NCBI GenBank assembly: GCA_052244495.1
Contig: JBQPXH010000007.1
DNA length: 64,000 nt
From: Cereibacter_A sp052244495
GTDB taxonomy: Bacteria; Pseudomonadota; Alphaproteobacteria; Rhodobacterales; Rhodobacteraceae
Direction: 5' to 3' (one strand)
The notes beneath the pieces are model-generated. The model made no database searches, had not been told where the DNA came from, and was given only the letters and a program-made list of their open reading frames with translations. The translations under genes were made by a program, and so were the position numbers. Below, piece after piece: positions 43,086 through 51,384 of the stretch. The number at the start of each line of letters is the position of its first letter. Position 1 is the first letter of the stretch.

Positions 43086-44426
43086 GTGACTGACCTGGCA
43101 GAGATGCTCGACGGCCTGATCCGGGATCTGGAGCTCTTCATTGCGAGCCTGCTCCGGCCCTGGAACCTGTATCAGATCGCCATCGTGCTGGCGCTGGCGC
43201 TGGTGGCGCATCTGATGGCTGCCTGGGCAGCCCCGCGGCTTCATGCCTGGATGCGCAGCCGCGAGGGCTGGGCGCTCTGGCGCATGCGCCTCATGGTGGT
43301 CGTTCACCGGAGGCTGCGGGGGATCTTCTTCGTGATCCTCACACAAGCGACGGTCTGGATCATGCGCAGCGTCACGTGGCCGAGCCGCTCCTACCTCGTC
43401 GCGGCCGTGGCGTCGCTGGCGCTCGCCTGGCTGATCGTCGTCTTCTCGACACGCCTGATCGCGAACCCGCTGCTGCGCTCGGCCGTCAGATACGGCGCCT
43501 GGATCTGGGTCACGCTGCGGATCCTGAACCTCGATGCAGACGTGGCCGACCTGCTCGACCGGCACGCCGTGATGTTCGGCACGCTGCGCGTCTCGACATG
43601 GACGCTGGTGCAGGCGGTCGTCTTCGTGGGCCTCTTCCTCGTGCTGGCGCGATTTCTCACCCGGATCACGTCGGCGCGGGTGGCGGTCAACGACCAGATC
43701 TCGCCCTCGATGCGCGTGCTGATCGTGAAGCTGCTGCAGGTCAGCCTCTACGGCGCGGCCTTCGTCGTCGGCCTGCGTGCGGTCGGAGTCGACCTCACCG
43801 GCCTCGCCTTCCTCTCGGGCGCCATCGGCCTCGGGCTCGGCTTCGGGCTGCAGAAGGTGGTCTCGAATCTGGTGTCGGGTGTCATCATCCTGCTCGACAA
43901 GTCGATCAAGCCCGGCGACGTGATCAGCCTCGGCGAGACCTTCGGCTGGATCAACGCACTGGGGGCGCGTTACGTCTCGATCACCACCCGCGACGGACGC
44001 GAGTTCCTGATCCCGAACGAGGACATGATCACGAACCAGGTGGTGAACTGGACCCATTCCGACGACTATGTCCGGCTCGACATCCATTTCGGAACGTCCT
44101 ACGGCGACAACCCGCACGACGTCCGACGCATTGCGATCGAGGCCGCCAAGGGCGTCGACAGGGTGCTGGTGACGCGCGCTCCGGTGTGCCACATCACCGG
44201 CTTCGGAGAGTCAAGCATCGACTACATCCTGCGCTTCTGGATCGCCGATGCGACCGGCGGGCTCACCAACATCCGCGGCAATGTCTTCCTCGCCCTTTGG
44301 GATGCCTTCCAGGCGAATGGCATCACCATTCCCTTCCCGCAGCGCGAGGTGCGGATGCTGGGCGGGTCCAAATCGGCGAAAACGGGTGACGGTTCTTCCG
44401 CCACCACGGCCGGACCTTCCGGTTAG
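43086..44426 (+). CDS. mechanosensitive ion channel, MscS family (enlarged N-terminus)
   Basis: A 446-residue channel starting at GTG 43086 with GGGAGGG upstream. About five hydrophobic helices precede the pore; the TM3 pore helix region reads LSGAIGLGLGFGLQKVVS and the beta domain begins DKSIKPGDVISLGETFGWI. The C-terminal cytoplasmic domain is complete (ITIPFPQREV end motif). It relieves osmotic downshock. The protein has two to three more N-terminal helices than E. coli MscS. Confidence 0.9.
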   Translation: MTDLAEMLDGLIRDLELFIASLLRPWNLYQIAIVLALALVAHLMAAWAAPRLHAWMRSREGWALWRMRLMVVVHRRLRGIFFVILTQATVWIMRSVTWPSRSYLVAAVASLALAWLIVVFSTRLIANPLLRSAVRYGAWIWVTLRILNLDADVADLLDRHAVMFGTLRVSTWTLVQAVVFVGLFLVLARFLTRITSARVAVNDQISPSMRVLIVKLLQVSLYGAAFVVGLRAVGVDLTGLAFLSGAIGLGLGFGLQKVVSNLVSGVIILLDKSIKPGDVISLGETFGWINALGARYVSITTRDGREFLIPNEDMITNQVVNWTHSDDYVRLDIHFGTSYGDNPHDVRRIAIEAAKGVDRVLVTRAPVCHITGFGESSIDYILRFWIADATGGLTNIRGNVFLALWDAFQANGITIPFPQREVRMLGGSKSAKTGDGSSATTAGPSG

Positions 44427-44435
44427 CGGACCGCC

Positions 44436-44915
44436 TCATCCGCGGCGAGCGGCGTCGATGGCCCCGACATCGATCCTACCCATGGTCATCATCGCCTCGA
44501 AGGCGCGTCTGGCCTCGTCGCCGCCCGCCGCCATCGCCTCGATCAGCGTGCGCGGCGTGATCTGCCACGAGATGCCCCATCGGTCCTTGCACCAGCCGCA
44601 GGCGCTTTCCTGGCCGCCATTGCCGACGATGGCGTTCCAGTAGCGGTCGGTCTCCTCCTGGTCGTCGGTCGCGATCTGGAACGAGAAGGCCTCGCTCTGG
44701 CGGAAGGCAGGCCCGCCGTTCAGCCCGAGACAGGGGATGCCTGCGACCGTGAAGTCCACGGTCAGCACGTCTCCCGCCTTGCCCGAGGGATAGTCGGCGG
44801 GCGCGCGATGGATCTCGCCGACCGAGCTGTCGGGGAAGATCCCGGCATAGAAGCGGGCGGCCTCCTCGGCGTCCTTCTCGAACCACAGGCAGACCGTGTT
44901 CTTCGGGATTGTCAT
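44436..44915 (-). CDS. VOC-family protein, PhnB/3-demethylubiquinone methyltransferase-like fold
   Basis: A 159-residue single-module glyoxalase/bleomycin-resistance-fold protein (PF06983). NTVCLWFEKDAEEAARFYAGIFP opens the module, and CGWCKDRWGISWQITP is the hallmark of this subfamily. GGAGACGGAAG precedes the ATG. Enzymatic activity is unknown. It converges with mscS and is followed upstream by another VOC gene of the same class. Confidence 0.8.
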   Translation of the reverse strand: MTIPKNTVCLWFEKDAEEAARFYAGIFPDSSVGEIHRAPADYPSGKAGDVLTVDFTVAGIPCLGLNGGPAFRQSEAFSFQIATDDQEETDRYWNAIVGNGGQESACGWCKDRWGISWQITPRTLIEAMAAGGDEARRAFEAMMTMGRIDVGAIDAARRG

Positions 44916-44967
44916 CTTCCGTCTCCTGTCCTGCATGTGGTCGCAGTCGTTCCTCGGGCCATGCCCG

Positions 44968-45390
44968 TTACGCCACGGTCTTCGACCCGGTGTAGTTCAG
45001 CATCCAGGGCGTGCCGAAGCGGTCGGTGAACATGGCGAAGCGGTCGGCCCAGTAGGTTTCGGCGGGCGGCATCGTCACGCGCTGCGCCTCGGCCGACAAG
45101 GCCGAGTAGATGCGGTCGAACTCGGCTTCCGAAGCGGGCGAGATCGAGACGGCGAAGCCCTGCGGCTTGCTGTACCATTCCTCCGGGGCGTCCGAGGCCA
45201 TGACTGTGGCGCTGCCAAGCGTCATGCTCATGTTCATGACCAGATCGTCCCCTCCGGGCATGCGGCTCTCGGCATCGGGCGCGTCGCCGTTGCGGAACAC
45301 GCCCTTGATCTCGCCGCCAAGCGTCTCGGCGTAGAAGCGCATGGCCTCAAGGCAGCAGCCGTCGAAGTTGAGGTAGATCGTCGGTTCCAT
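44968..45390 (-). CDS. VOC-family PhnB-like protein
   Basis: A 140-residue protein of the same fold as its neighbour: YLNFDGCCLEAMRFYAETLGG at the start and AETYWADRFAMFTDRFGTPWML at the end, as in PhnB-type proteins. GGAAGGGA lies upstream of the ATG. The two VOC genes are 52 bases apart and probably co-transcribed; they share only the fold signature, so they are an old rather than a recent duplication. Confidence 0.8.
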   Translation of the reverse strand: MEPTIYLNFDGCCLEAMRFYAETLGGEIKGVFRNGDAPDAESRMPGGDDLVMNMSMTLGSATVMASDAPEEWYSKPQGFAVSISPASEAEFDRIYSALSAEAQRVTMPPAETYWADRFAMFTDRFGTPWMLNYTGSKTVA

Positions 45391-45646
45391 CTGCAGATCC
45401 CTTCCGTCGAAAGCGGAGACAACGGCCCCAGGCAGGACAGTCGAGGCCGCCCGCCGGAACGCGACCGGCGCGCCCGGTCTCGGCCGCGCTGCGTCGAAGA
45501 ACCTCCGCCGCGCTTCCTGGTTCCCTTGCGGAAGCTGCGACCTGCCCCGGGCCGCCCTCCCCTGCACATTCCGTCAATGCGGGGCAGCAGCTTTCCGTTC
45601 ATGCTGACCCGACTGGCGGCGGACTGCGCAGAAGGAAGGATGCCAG

Positions 45647-46294
45647 ATGAGCGACATGGACATTGCGCGTCGGCGGATGGTCGACTGCCAGCTTCGCGCC
45701 CGCGGTATCGTGGACAGGCGCGTGCTCGAGGCGATGGGCCGAGTTCCGCGCGAGGAGTTCGTGGACGAGGCCCGGCGGGCCGTGGCCTATGAGGATACGC
45801 CCGTGCCGATCATCGGGGGGCAGACGGTCTCGCAGCCCTGGATCGTCGCCCGCATGGCCGAGGCCGCCCGGATCGGCCCCACCGACCGCGTGCTCGAAGT
45901 CGGCACCGGCTCGGGCTATGCGGCGGCCGTGCTGGGACTGCTCGCAGCCGAAGTCATGGGCATTGAGCGTCTGGCCGCGCTGGCCGGTCCGGCAGCCGAG
46001 AGACTGGCCCGGCTCGGCTATGACAATGTCTCGGTCCACGAGGGCGACGGCACGCTCGGCCTGCCCGAGGCTGCACCCTTCGATGCGATCCTGGTGGCCG
46101 CGGGCGGCCCCTCGGTGCCTCAGGCGCTCTTCGACCAACTCGCGCCGTGGGGACGCCTCGTCATGCCGGTGGGTCCCGCGCGGCGCGAGCAGCGCCTGCT
46201 GCGGATCATCCGCACAGGACCGGTGGATTTCACGACCGAGGATCTGGGTGCGGTGAGGTTCGTGCCGCTTCTCGGGGCGCAGGGCTGGGAGTAA
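45647..46294 (+). CDS. pcm: protein-L-isoaspartate O-methyltransferase
   Basis: A 215-residue SAM-dependent methyltransferase that starts repair of isoaspartyl residues in aged proteins. PIIGGQTVSQPWIVARM is the substrate-recognition motif, VLEVGTGSGYAAAVL motif I and DAILVAAGG motif II. GAAGGAAGGA precedes the ATG at 45647. It usually lies near surE in other bacteria; here it stands alone, converging with the kinase gene 18 bases away. Confidence 0.92.
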   Translation: MSDMDIARRRMVDCQLRARGIVDRRVLEAMGRVPREEFVDEARRAVAYEDTPVPIIGGQTVSQPWIVARMAEAARIGPTDRVLEVGTGSGYAAAVLGLLAAEVMGIERLAALAGPAAERLARLGYDNVSVHEGDGTLGLPEAAPFDAILVAAGGPSVPQALFDQLAPWGRLVMPVGPARREQRLLRIIRTGPVDFTTEDLGAVRFVPLLGAQGWE

Positions 46295-46312
46295 CCCATC
46301 CACCCGCAGCTC

Positions 46313-48721
46313 TCATGCCGGATCCGCCCCCGGCAGTCCGTCCGTCCTGCCGGAGACCGGGATCGAGATCGTGCAGCGGACGCCGTCGGGGCCGAACCCG
46401 AAGCTCGTCCGGGCACTCAGCTGGAAGGGCAGCGCATGTTCGATCAGCTCGCGCCCCTGCCCCGTCGGGCAGTCGGCGGCGGCTTCGGGCGGCATGGTCA
46501 CGCCGCTCTCGCTCCAGTCGATGTGCAACCACGGTTCGCCTCCCTCCTGCGCCGGCTGGAAGCTCCAGCGGATGGAGAGATGCCCTTTCGGCTGGCCGAG
46601 TGCCCCGAACGTGACCGCGTTGGCCGCGAGTTCGTGCAGGGCGATGGCGAGCGTCTGCACGGTCGAGGATCGCAGCGAAATTCCCGCTGGCCCTTCGAGC
46701 GTCACCCGGTCGGCCTGCCCATCCTCCACCGCGAGGATCTCGGCGCGGATCAGTTCGTCGAAGGACACCCGGGCGTGCTCGTCCATCCGGGAGAGCAGGC
46801 GCTGCGCCCGCGCCAGTGCCTGCATGCGATTGCGGAACTTCAGCCGGAATTCCACAATGTCCGAGCAGTTCCGCGCCGTCTTGTCAGCCAGCGAGCTGAC
46901 CACCCCCATCAGGTTCATGGTGCGGTGCTGCAGCTCGGCGATCAGGACCCGCTGGTGCTCCTCCATCTCGCGGCGTTCGGTCATGTCCGCGACCGCGCCC
47001 ACCATCCGCCGCGCCCGCCCGGCCTCGTCGTAGAAGAACCGACCTCGGGCCGAGAGCCAGCGCACCGTGCCGTCCGCGTGGACGACCCGGAACTCGTGTT
47101 CGTAGACCTGTCCGGACGCGCGCGCCTCGAGCACCGCCGCCTCGGCAACGGCGCGGTCGTCGGGATGCAGACACTCGGCCCAGACGGCATAGGCGGGCGT
47201 CACCGAGCCCACGGCATGGCCGAGCATGCGGTAGTGCTCGTCGGACCAGTGCACCTCGTCCGTCACCATGTTCCAGTCCCAGAGGCCCAGCCCGCCGACC
47301 TCGATGGCGCTGCGCAACCGCTCCTCGCTCTCGCGGAGCGCCTCCTCGGCGCGCATCTGCTCGGTCACGTCCTGCGCGATGCCGCCGACCCTTGCCACAC
47401 GCCCCCGAAGATCGGGCATCGGAAAGCCCGTGTCCCGGATGTAGCGGACCGCGCCGTCACCGGGGCGGACGATGCGGTAGGTCTGCTGGAAGATCTCTCC
47501 GGCAAGCGGGTGCGACATGCCCTGCGCCGCGGATTCCCGGTCCTCGGGATGCAGCAGCTCGGCCCACCGGCCGATGTCGCTCATGACGCGGTCCCGGCCT
47601 TCCCCCCACATGGTCTCGAATGCCGGGTTCAGGAACTCGAGGCGGCCGGTGCCCGTGTTCAGGATCCAGAGCGTGTCGCCGGTGTTGTCGGCGAACTGAT
47701 GGAAGCGCCATTCGCTTTCGCGCAATGCTGCCTCGGCCCGCGCACGCCGGATCGCATGCCACAGCCTCTCGGCCGTCTCCTCGATCACCGCGGTCTCGCC
47801 GTCCGCCCAGTCCCGCGGCACGGCCTGCACGACGCAAAGCGCGGCATCGAGGCTGCCATCCTTCACCAGCGGCACGTCCACCCAGGCACTCACGCCCTGC
47901 TGCGAGAGATAGCTTCGCTCCTCGGGCGAAACGGCGCTTTCGCCGACATCGGTCACGACCCAGGTCTCGCCGCTGAAGATCCGCCGGTAGGTCGAGCGGA
48001 AGGCGTCCATCGGATGGCGCCCGACGAGGCTGCTCAGGCCCTGTTCGCGGTAATCGTTGATCACGATGCCGCAATCGTCGGCCGCATCATACTCCAGATA
48101 GTAGACCCGCGAGGCGCCGAGAAACTGGCCGAGGAGACGGCAGGCAACCGAACACGCCTCGTCGGCATCGGCCAGCGGACGCAGCGCGTCGCTCATCTTC
48201 ACGAGGAACTCGCGTCGCCTCTGGCGCTCGAGCAGCGCGTCACGCAGGCGGAATGTCTCGGTCGTCTCCATCGTCGAGGCGAGGAAGCCGGCGACCACAC
48301 CCGCCTCGTCGCGGACGGGCATCAGGGTAAAGGTGAACCAGCCGAACGGCTGCTCGATCCGCCAGGGCATCGGGAAGCGGACGTTCTCGAGCAGTTGCGG
48401 CCGGCCGGACATCACCTCGCTGCAAAGCGGCCCGAGATCGGGCCACAGCTCCGGGAAGGCCTCGCGCATGGGCTGGCCGAAGGCGGCGGGATGCCGGTCG
48501 GCGAGGAAGCGGCCGTAGGCATCGTTGTAGATGAAGATGAGGTCGTCGCAGAGCGCCAGATACATCGGATGGACGGCGTCAGCCACCAGCTCGATCTGCG
48601 CCTTGAGACGCGGCGACCAGCCGTCAGCCGCCCCAAGAGCGGTTCGGGACCAGTCATGGTCGCGGATTCGTGCGGCGGTCGCGTTTCCGGCCGCGGGCCA
48701 GCTGGCTGTGCTCATCCTCAT
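46313..48721 (-). CDS. soluble multi-PAS/GAF HWE-family sensor histidine kinase
   Basis: An 802-residue kinase without membrane segments. Order: PAS-like domain (about 30-160), GAF domain (about 175-330), PAS with PAC (about 340-465), PAS with PAC (about 470-595), then an HWE core: phospho-acceptor His in LIAELQHRTMNLMGVV, the N-box HELAANAVTFGAL and the WSESG motif with the family Trp-x-Glu. A degenerate glycine loop (TGQGRELIE) completes the ATPase. No response regulator gene is adjacent, so its partner is encoded elsewhere. Signals are unknown; the GAF domain lacks an obvious chromophore Cys pattern. Confidence 0.85.
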   Translation of the reverse strand: MRMSTASWPAAGNATAARIRDHDWSRTALGAADGWSPRLKAQIELVADAVHPMYLALCDDLIFIYNDAYGRFLADRHPAAFGQPMREAFPELWPDLGPLCSEVMSGRPQLLENVRFPMPWRIEQPFGWFTFTLMPVRDEAGVVAGFLASTMETTETFRLRDALLERQRRREFLVKMSDALRPLADADEACSVACRLLGQFLGASRVYYLEYDAADDCGIVINDYREQGLSSLVGRHPMDAFRSTYRRIFSGETWVVTDVGESAVSPEERSYLSQQGVSAWVDVPLVKDGSLDAALCVVQAVPRDWADGETAVIEETAERLWHAIRRARAEAALRESEWRFHQFADNTGDTLWILNTGTGRLEFLNPAFETMWGEGRDRVMSDIGRWAELLHPEDRESAAQGMSHPLAGEIFQQTYRIVRPGDGAVRYIRDTGFPMPDLRGRVARVGGIAQDVTEQMRAEEALRESEERLRSAIEVGGLGLWDWNMVTDEVHWSDEHYRMLGHAVGSVTPAYAVWAECLHPDDRAVAEAAVLEARASGQVYEHEFRVVHADGTVRWLSARGRFFYDEAGRARRMVGAVADMTERREMEEHQRVLIAELQHRTMNLMGVVSSLADKTARNCSDIVEFRLKFRNRMQALARAQRLLSRMDEHARVSFDELIRAEILAVEDGQADRVTLEGPAGISLRSSTVQTLAIALHELAANAVTFGALGQPKGHLSIRWSFQPAQEGGEPWLHIDWSESGVTMPPEAAADCPTGQGRELIEHALPFQLSARTSFGFGPDGVRCTISIPVSGRTDGLPGADPA

Positions 48722-49093
48722 CGCCGCTCATGTGACAGACAGGCGATGAAACGCGACAACTGCCTAACTGTTTCTGCCAAAGATCCAGCTCATGGACGCA
48801 AATCGCCGATGGACCCGCGGCGGCCGTCTCAAGGGACGGACGCGAAGGCGCAATGTGCCCGCATCCCGAGCCGCAAAAACAGCGAGAGCCCACTGGGCAC
48901 GAGGACGACAGCCGTTCCCGCCGCCTCGATGGCGGTCGCCCCGAGCGCGGCCTGAAGCGTGACGTGAGCACCGCCGCCGCTCGTTGCAGAATGCGGCGAT
49001 GCTTGTCCCCTTTCTGATGCGCGTGACCGGCGTGGCAGTGCCGCCGCGCCGCCGCGTGCGGCAAGCAGCAGGGCGACGGGGACTCCTTTCGGA
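48722..49093. other. 372-bp region between the kinase start and the ABC permease end
   Basis: It contains the kinase promoter and, next to the ABC permease, traces of a possible decayed small gene (described separately). No other structure recognised. Confidence 0.4.
48829..49077 (-). pseudogene. possible broken small ORF downstream of the zinc-type ABC permease
   Basis: A good ribosome site AAAGGAG lies at 49083-49089, but no ATG, GTG or TTG follows at proper spacing. One frame stays open for 82 codons to a TGA at 48829 and looks coding in its second half (HVTLQAALGATAIEAAG); the first half looks more coding in the neighbouring frame, which reads a His/Cys-rich CHAGHAHQKGDKHRR. This pattern fits a frameshifted remnant of a small metal-binding protein. 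Evidence is weak. Confidence 0.25.
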
Positions 49094-50404
49094 TCAGCCT
49101 CTCAGGTCGGCGATCACGGGACGGTTCATGGTCAGGTAGGCAGGGACCAGCGCCAGCAGCGCCGTGAGGCTGACGAAGCCCGCCACGAGATGCAGTTCGG
49201 GCCAGCCGAGGCTCGCCCGCACCAGGATGTCCGTCCTTGCGGTGATGGCCGCAGAGATCGCGGCCGTCGCACCGATCCCGAGGATGAGGCCCCCGGCCGC
49301 ACCCGCCAGGATCAGCGTCACCGCGAAGCTCCAGGTCAGGGCGAAGACGAAGCGGCGCGGCGCTCCCAGCGCCCGCAGGAGCGCGAGCCTCCGCGCGATC
49401 AGCCGCGTCAGCATCATCAGGCCAGCGAGAACGCCCGCGGTGACAAGGACCTGCGTGATCACCGCAAGGACGGACATCGCCTGCCGGATGTCCCCCATCA
49501 GCGCGTGCAGCCGCGCGAGCACCGTGCCGGGAAAGAAGGCCATGGTGCGGTCGTCGGTAAACTCGGCCCGAAGCCCGTATGTGGCACCGAGCGATTGCGC
49601 ACGCACCATCACCGCTGGCGTGCCGGGAAATCGCGAGGGGTCGAAGGGCGGGCCGACCGCGCCGGTCCAGTCGTCGCCGTGGCCGTTGGCGAGCCCATGG
49701 ACCGACCAGACCGATTCAATCGGCACCAGAAGCGCTCGGTCCCAGGGCGTGCCTGTCAGCGGCATCCGCCCGACCACCTCGTAAGCCGCCTCCTCATGCG
49801 CGCCCTCCTCGGCTCCGTGGCCGGTTCCGTGGGCCGGCTCGAACCGGTCGCCGATCGCGATGGGCAGGCGCGCGCCCGCCACGGCCTCGCCTTCGGTCGA
49901 GAACATCCGCCCCTCGTCCAGCCCTCCCGACAGATGCCGGACAAAATCCGAGGTCGTGCCGACAACCGGCGCCCCGTTCCAGCTGTCGCCGAAGCCGATC
50001 GGGGCCACCAGACGCACGCCCGGGTGGCCCGCGATCCGGTCGTAGGTCTCTCCGTCCACCAGCGCCATGTCCGATGGCTGCAGATAGACCGCCGCCAGCA
50101 TGGCCGTGATCTCGCTGCCCGGTGCCGCGATCACGAGGTCGAACCGATCCGCCGCCCGCGCCGTACCCTGACGCAGCCCGCGTTCCTGCGCGATGAGCCC
50201 GACACCCAGACCCACGGAGACCGCGATCAGCGCCGCGAAGACCGCGCTGATCGCGGTCTGGCGGCGCAGCAGGCCGCCGAGCAGCGGCGCAAGCGCGAAC
50301 CCTCGCAGCACCACGAGGCCGATGAGCGCTGTCGGCGCGAGTAGCGCCAGCAGCAGGACCACATCCTGCGCCAGTGCCGGCACTTGACGCCAAAGCTCGC
50401 TCAT
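49094..50404 (-). CDS. FtsX/MacB-like ABC transporter permease with a His-rich insert (zinc-type cluster)
   Basis: A 436-residue permease: one N-terminal helix, a large periplasmic domain (about 60-300), and three C-terminal helices, the MacB/FtsX architecture. The periplasmic domain has a His/Glu-rich insert, AHGTGHGAEEGAHEEA (about residue 195-210), followed by GTPWDRALLVPIESVWSVHGL. Similar permeases sit in the Zur-regulated PA4063-PA4066 type cluster of Pseudomonas. Together with the upstream ATPase (4-base overlap) it probably handles zinc-related export of a periplasmic factor rather than direct zinc import; role unproven. Confidence 0.75.
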   Translation of the reverse strand: MSELWRQVPALAQDVVLLLALLAPTALIGLVVLRGFALAPLLGGLLRRQTAISAVFAALIAVSVGLGVGLIAQERGLRQGTARAADRFDLVIAAPGSEITAMLAAVYLQPSDMALVDGETYDRIAGHPGVRLVAPIGFGDSWNGAPVVGTTSDFVRHLSGGLDEGRMFSTEGEAVAGARLPIAIGDRFEPAHGTGHGAEEGAHEEAAYEVVGRMPLTGTPWDRALLVPIESVWSVHGLANGHGDDWTGAVGPPFDPSRFPGTPAVMVRAQSLGATYGLRAEFTDDRTMAFFPGTVLARLHALMGDIRQAMSVLAVITQVLVTAGVLAGLMMLTRLIARRLALLRALGAPRRFVFALTWSFAVTLILAGAAGGLILGIGATAAISAAITARTDILVRASLGWPELHLVAGFVSLTALLALVPAYLTMNRPVIADLRG

Positions 50405-51129
50405 GCCCGCCCCCCGGCGCCGAGGCGGCCGTCGGCGAGGTCGATCACGCGGTCGGCCGCGGCGTGGAACGCAGGATCGTGGCTCACCGCGATCAGCGTC
50501 CGGCCCTCCTCCCGCGAGAGCCGGATCAGGTCCGCGGCCAGCCGGTCGGCATTGCCGCGGTCAAGGCTGGCCGTCGGCTCGTCGGCGAGCAGCACCGCCG
50601 GATCGCCAGCCAGCGCCCGGGCCACCGCGATGCGTTGCCGCTCGCCGCCGGAATAGCTGCCCGAAGCGCGTATCGCATCCGGGTCGAGGCCGAGCGAGCG
50701 CAGCTTCTCCGCCCCACGTGCGCGGAGCGCCGCACGGGCGGCGCGCGGCGCATACATCGCGGCGAGCGAGGCATTCTGCGCCGCCGGCAGTTCCTCGAAC
50801 AGCAGGTGCTCCTGGAAGACGAAGCCGATCCGCTCCCTCCGGAAGGCGGCGCGGCCCTCGTCGCTCAGCGCCGCGATATCGAGCCCGCCCCAGAGGATGC
50901 GGCCGCGCGTCACCGGCATGAGCCCCGAGAGCGCGTGGAGAAGGGTGGACTTGCCCGCCCCCGACGGCCCGCGAATCGCGACCGCGCTGCCCGCCGGCAC
51001 TTCGAGATCGGGAACCGCGAGCAGGACGCGCCCGTCTGTCCCGGAGATGACGAGGTCTTTCACCCGCAGATCCGGAACGGATCCCGCATCGCCGGACGTG
51101 CGGGACGGCTGGGTCGGGGGTCGGCGCAT
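50401..51129 (-). CDS. MacB/LolD-like ABC transporter ATP-binding protein (zinc-type cluster)
   Basis: A 242-residue ATPase: Walker A GPSGAGKST, signature YSGGERQRIAVARAL, Walker B VLLADEPTASLD and the switch His in AVSHDPAF. This is the LolD/MacB subfamily. The chosen ATG at 51129 has GGAG 5 bases upstream; the much longer open frame above it overlaps the divergent phosphatase gene and is not coding. First gene of the leftward ABC operon; a Zur-box-like palindrome lies 126 bp upstream. Confidence 0.85.
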   Translation of the reverse strand: MRRPPTQPSRTSGDAGSVPDLRVKDLVISGTDGRVLLAVPDLEVPAGSAVAIRGPSGAGKSTLLHALSGLMPVTRGRILWGGLDIAALSDEGRAAFRRERIGFVFQEHLLFEELPAAQNASLAAMYAPRAARAALRARGAEKLRSLGLDPDAIRASGSYSGGERQRIAVARALAGDPAVLLADEPTASLDRGNADRLAADLIRLSREEGRTLIAVSHDPAFHAAADRVIDLADGRLGAGGRA

Positions 51130-51254
51130 GGCGTCTCCGCAGTGTCTCAGGGATCGACGAACGCCCGGAAGCCGCGACCCGCGCGCAGTCAAGCGGCGGA
51201 ATGTAACAGGATCTTGTCGGGTGGAGTGGACGGAAGAGCAGCGCCACCGCTTGA

Positions 51255-51269
51255 TGTTATGATATAACG
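51255..51269. promoter_or_regulatory. Zur-box-like palindrome between divergent ABC and phosphatase genes
   Basis: TGTTATGATATAACG: arms GTTAT (51256-51260) and ATAAC (51264-51268) around GAT. The proteobacterial Zur consensus is TGTTATANTATAACA, so only the first centre base and the last base differ. It is roughly midway between the ATPase gene (126 bp away) and the phosphatase gene (116 bp away), a position suited to control both directions. Confidence 0.6.
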
Positions 51270-51384
51270 ACATACTCGGAAGGATGTCCGCCCGGTCCTG
51301 CGGACGGAAGCGTCCCGCTGTTGCAAATCTGTTTCGCGGAGGCGGTAGCGAAGGGGCGATGTCCCCAAGGACGCAGACAGGGAA

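Noticed and set aside
46436..48955. 839-codon plus-strand frame opposite the histidine kinase
   Set aside because: Antisense shadow; the kinase on the minus strand has all catalytic motifs.
48654..49064. 136-codon minus-strand TTG frame rich in His and Cys
   Set aside because: Start is TTG without suitable ribosome spacing and it overlaps the kinase start; kept only as a hint of a decayed gene.
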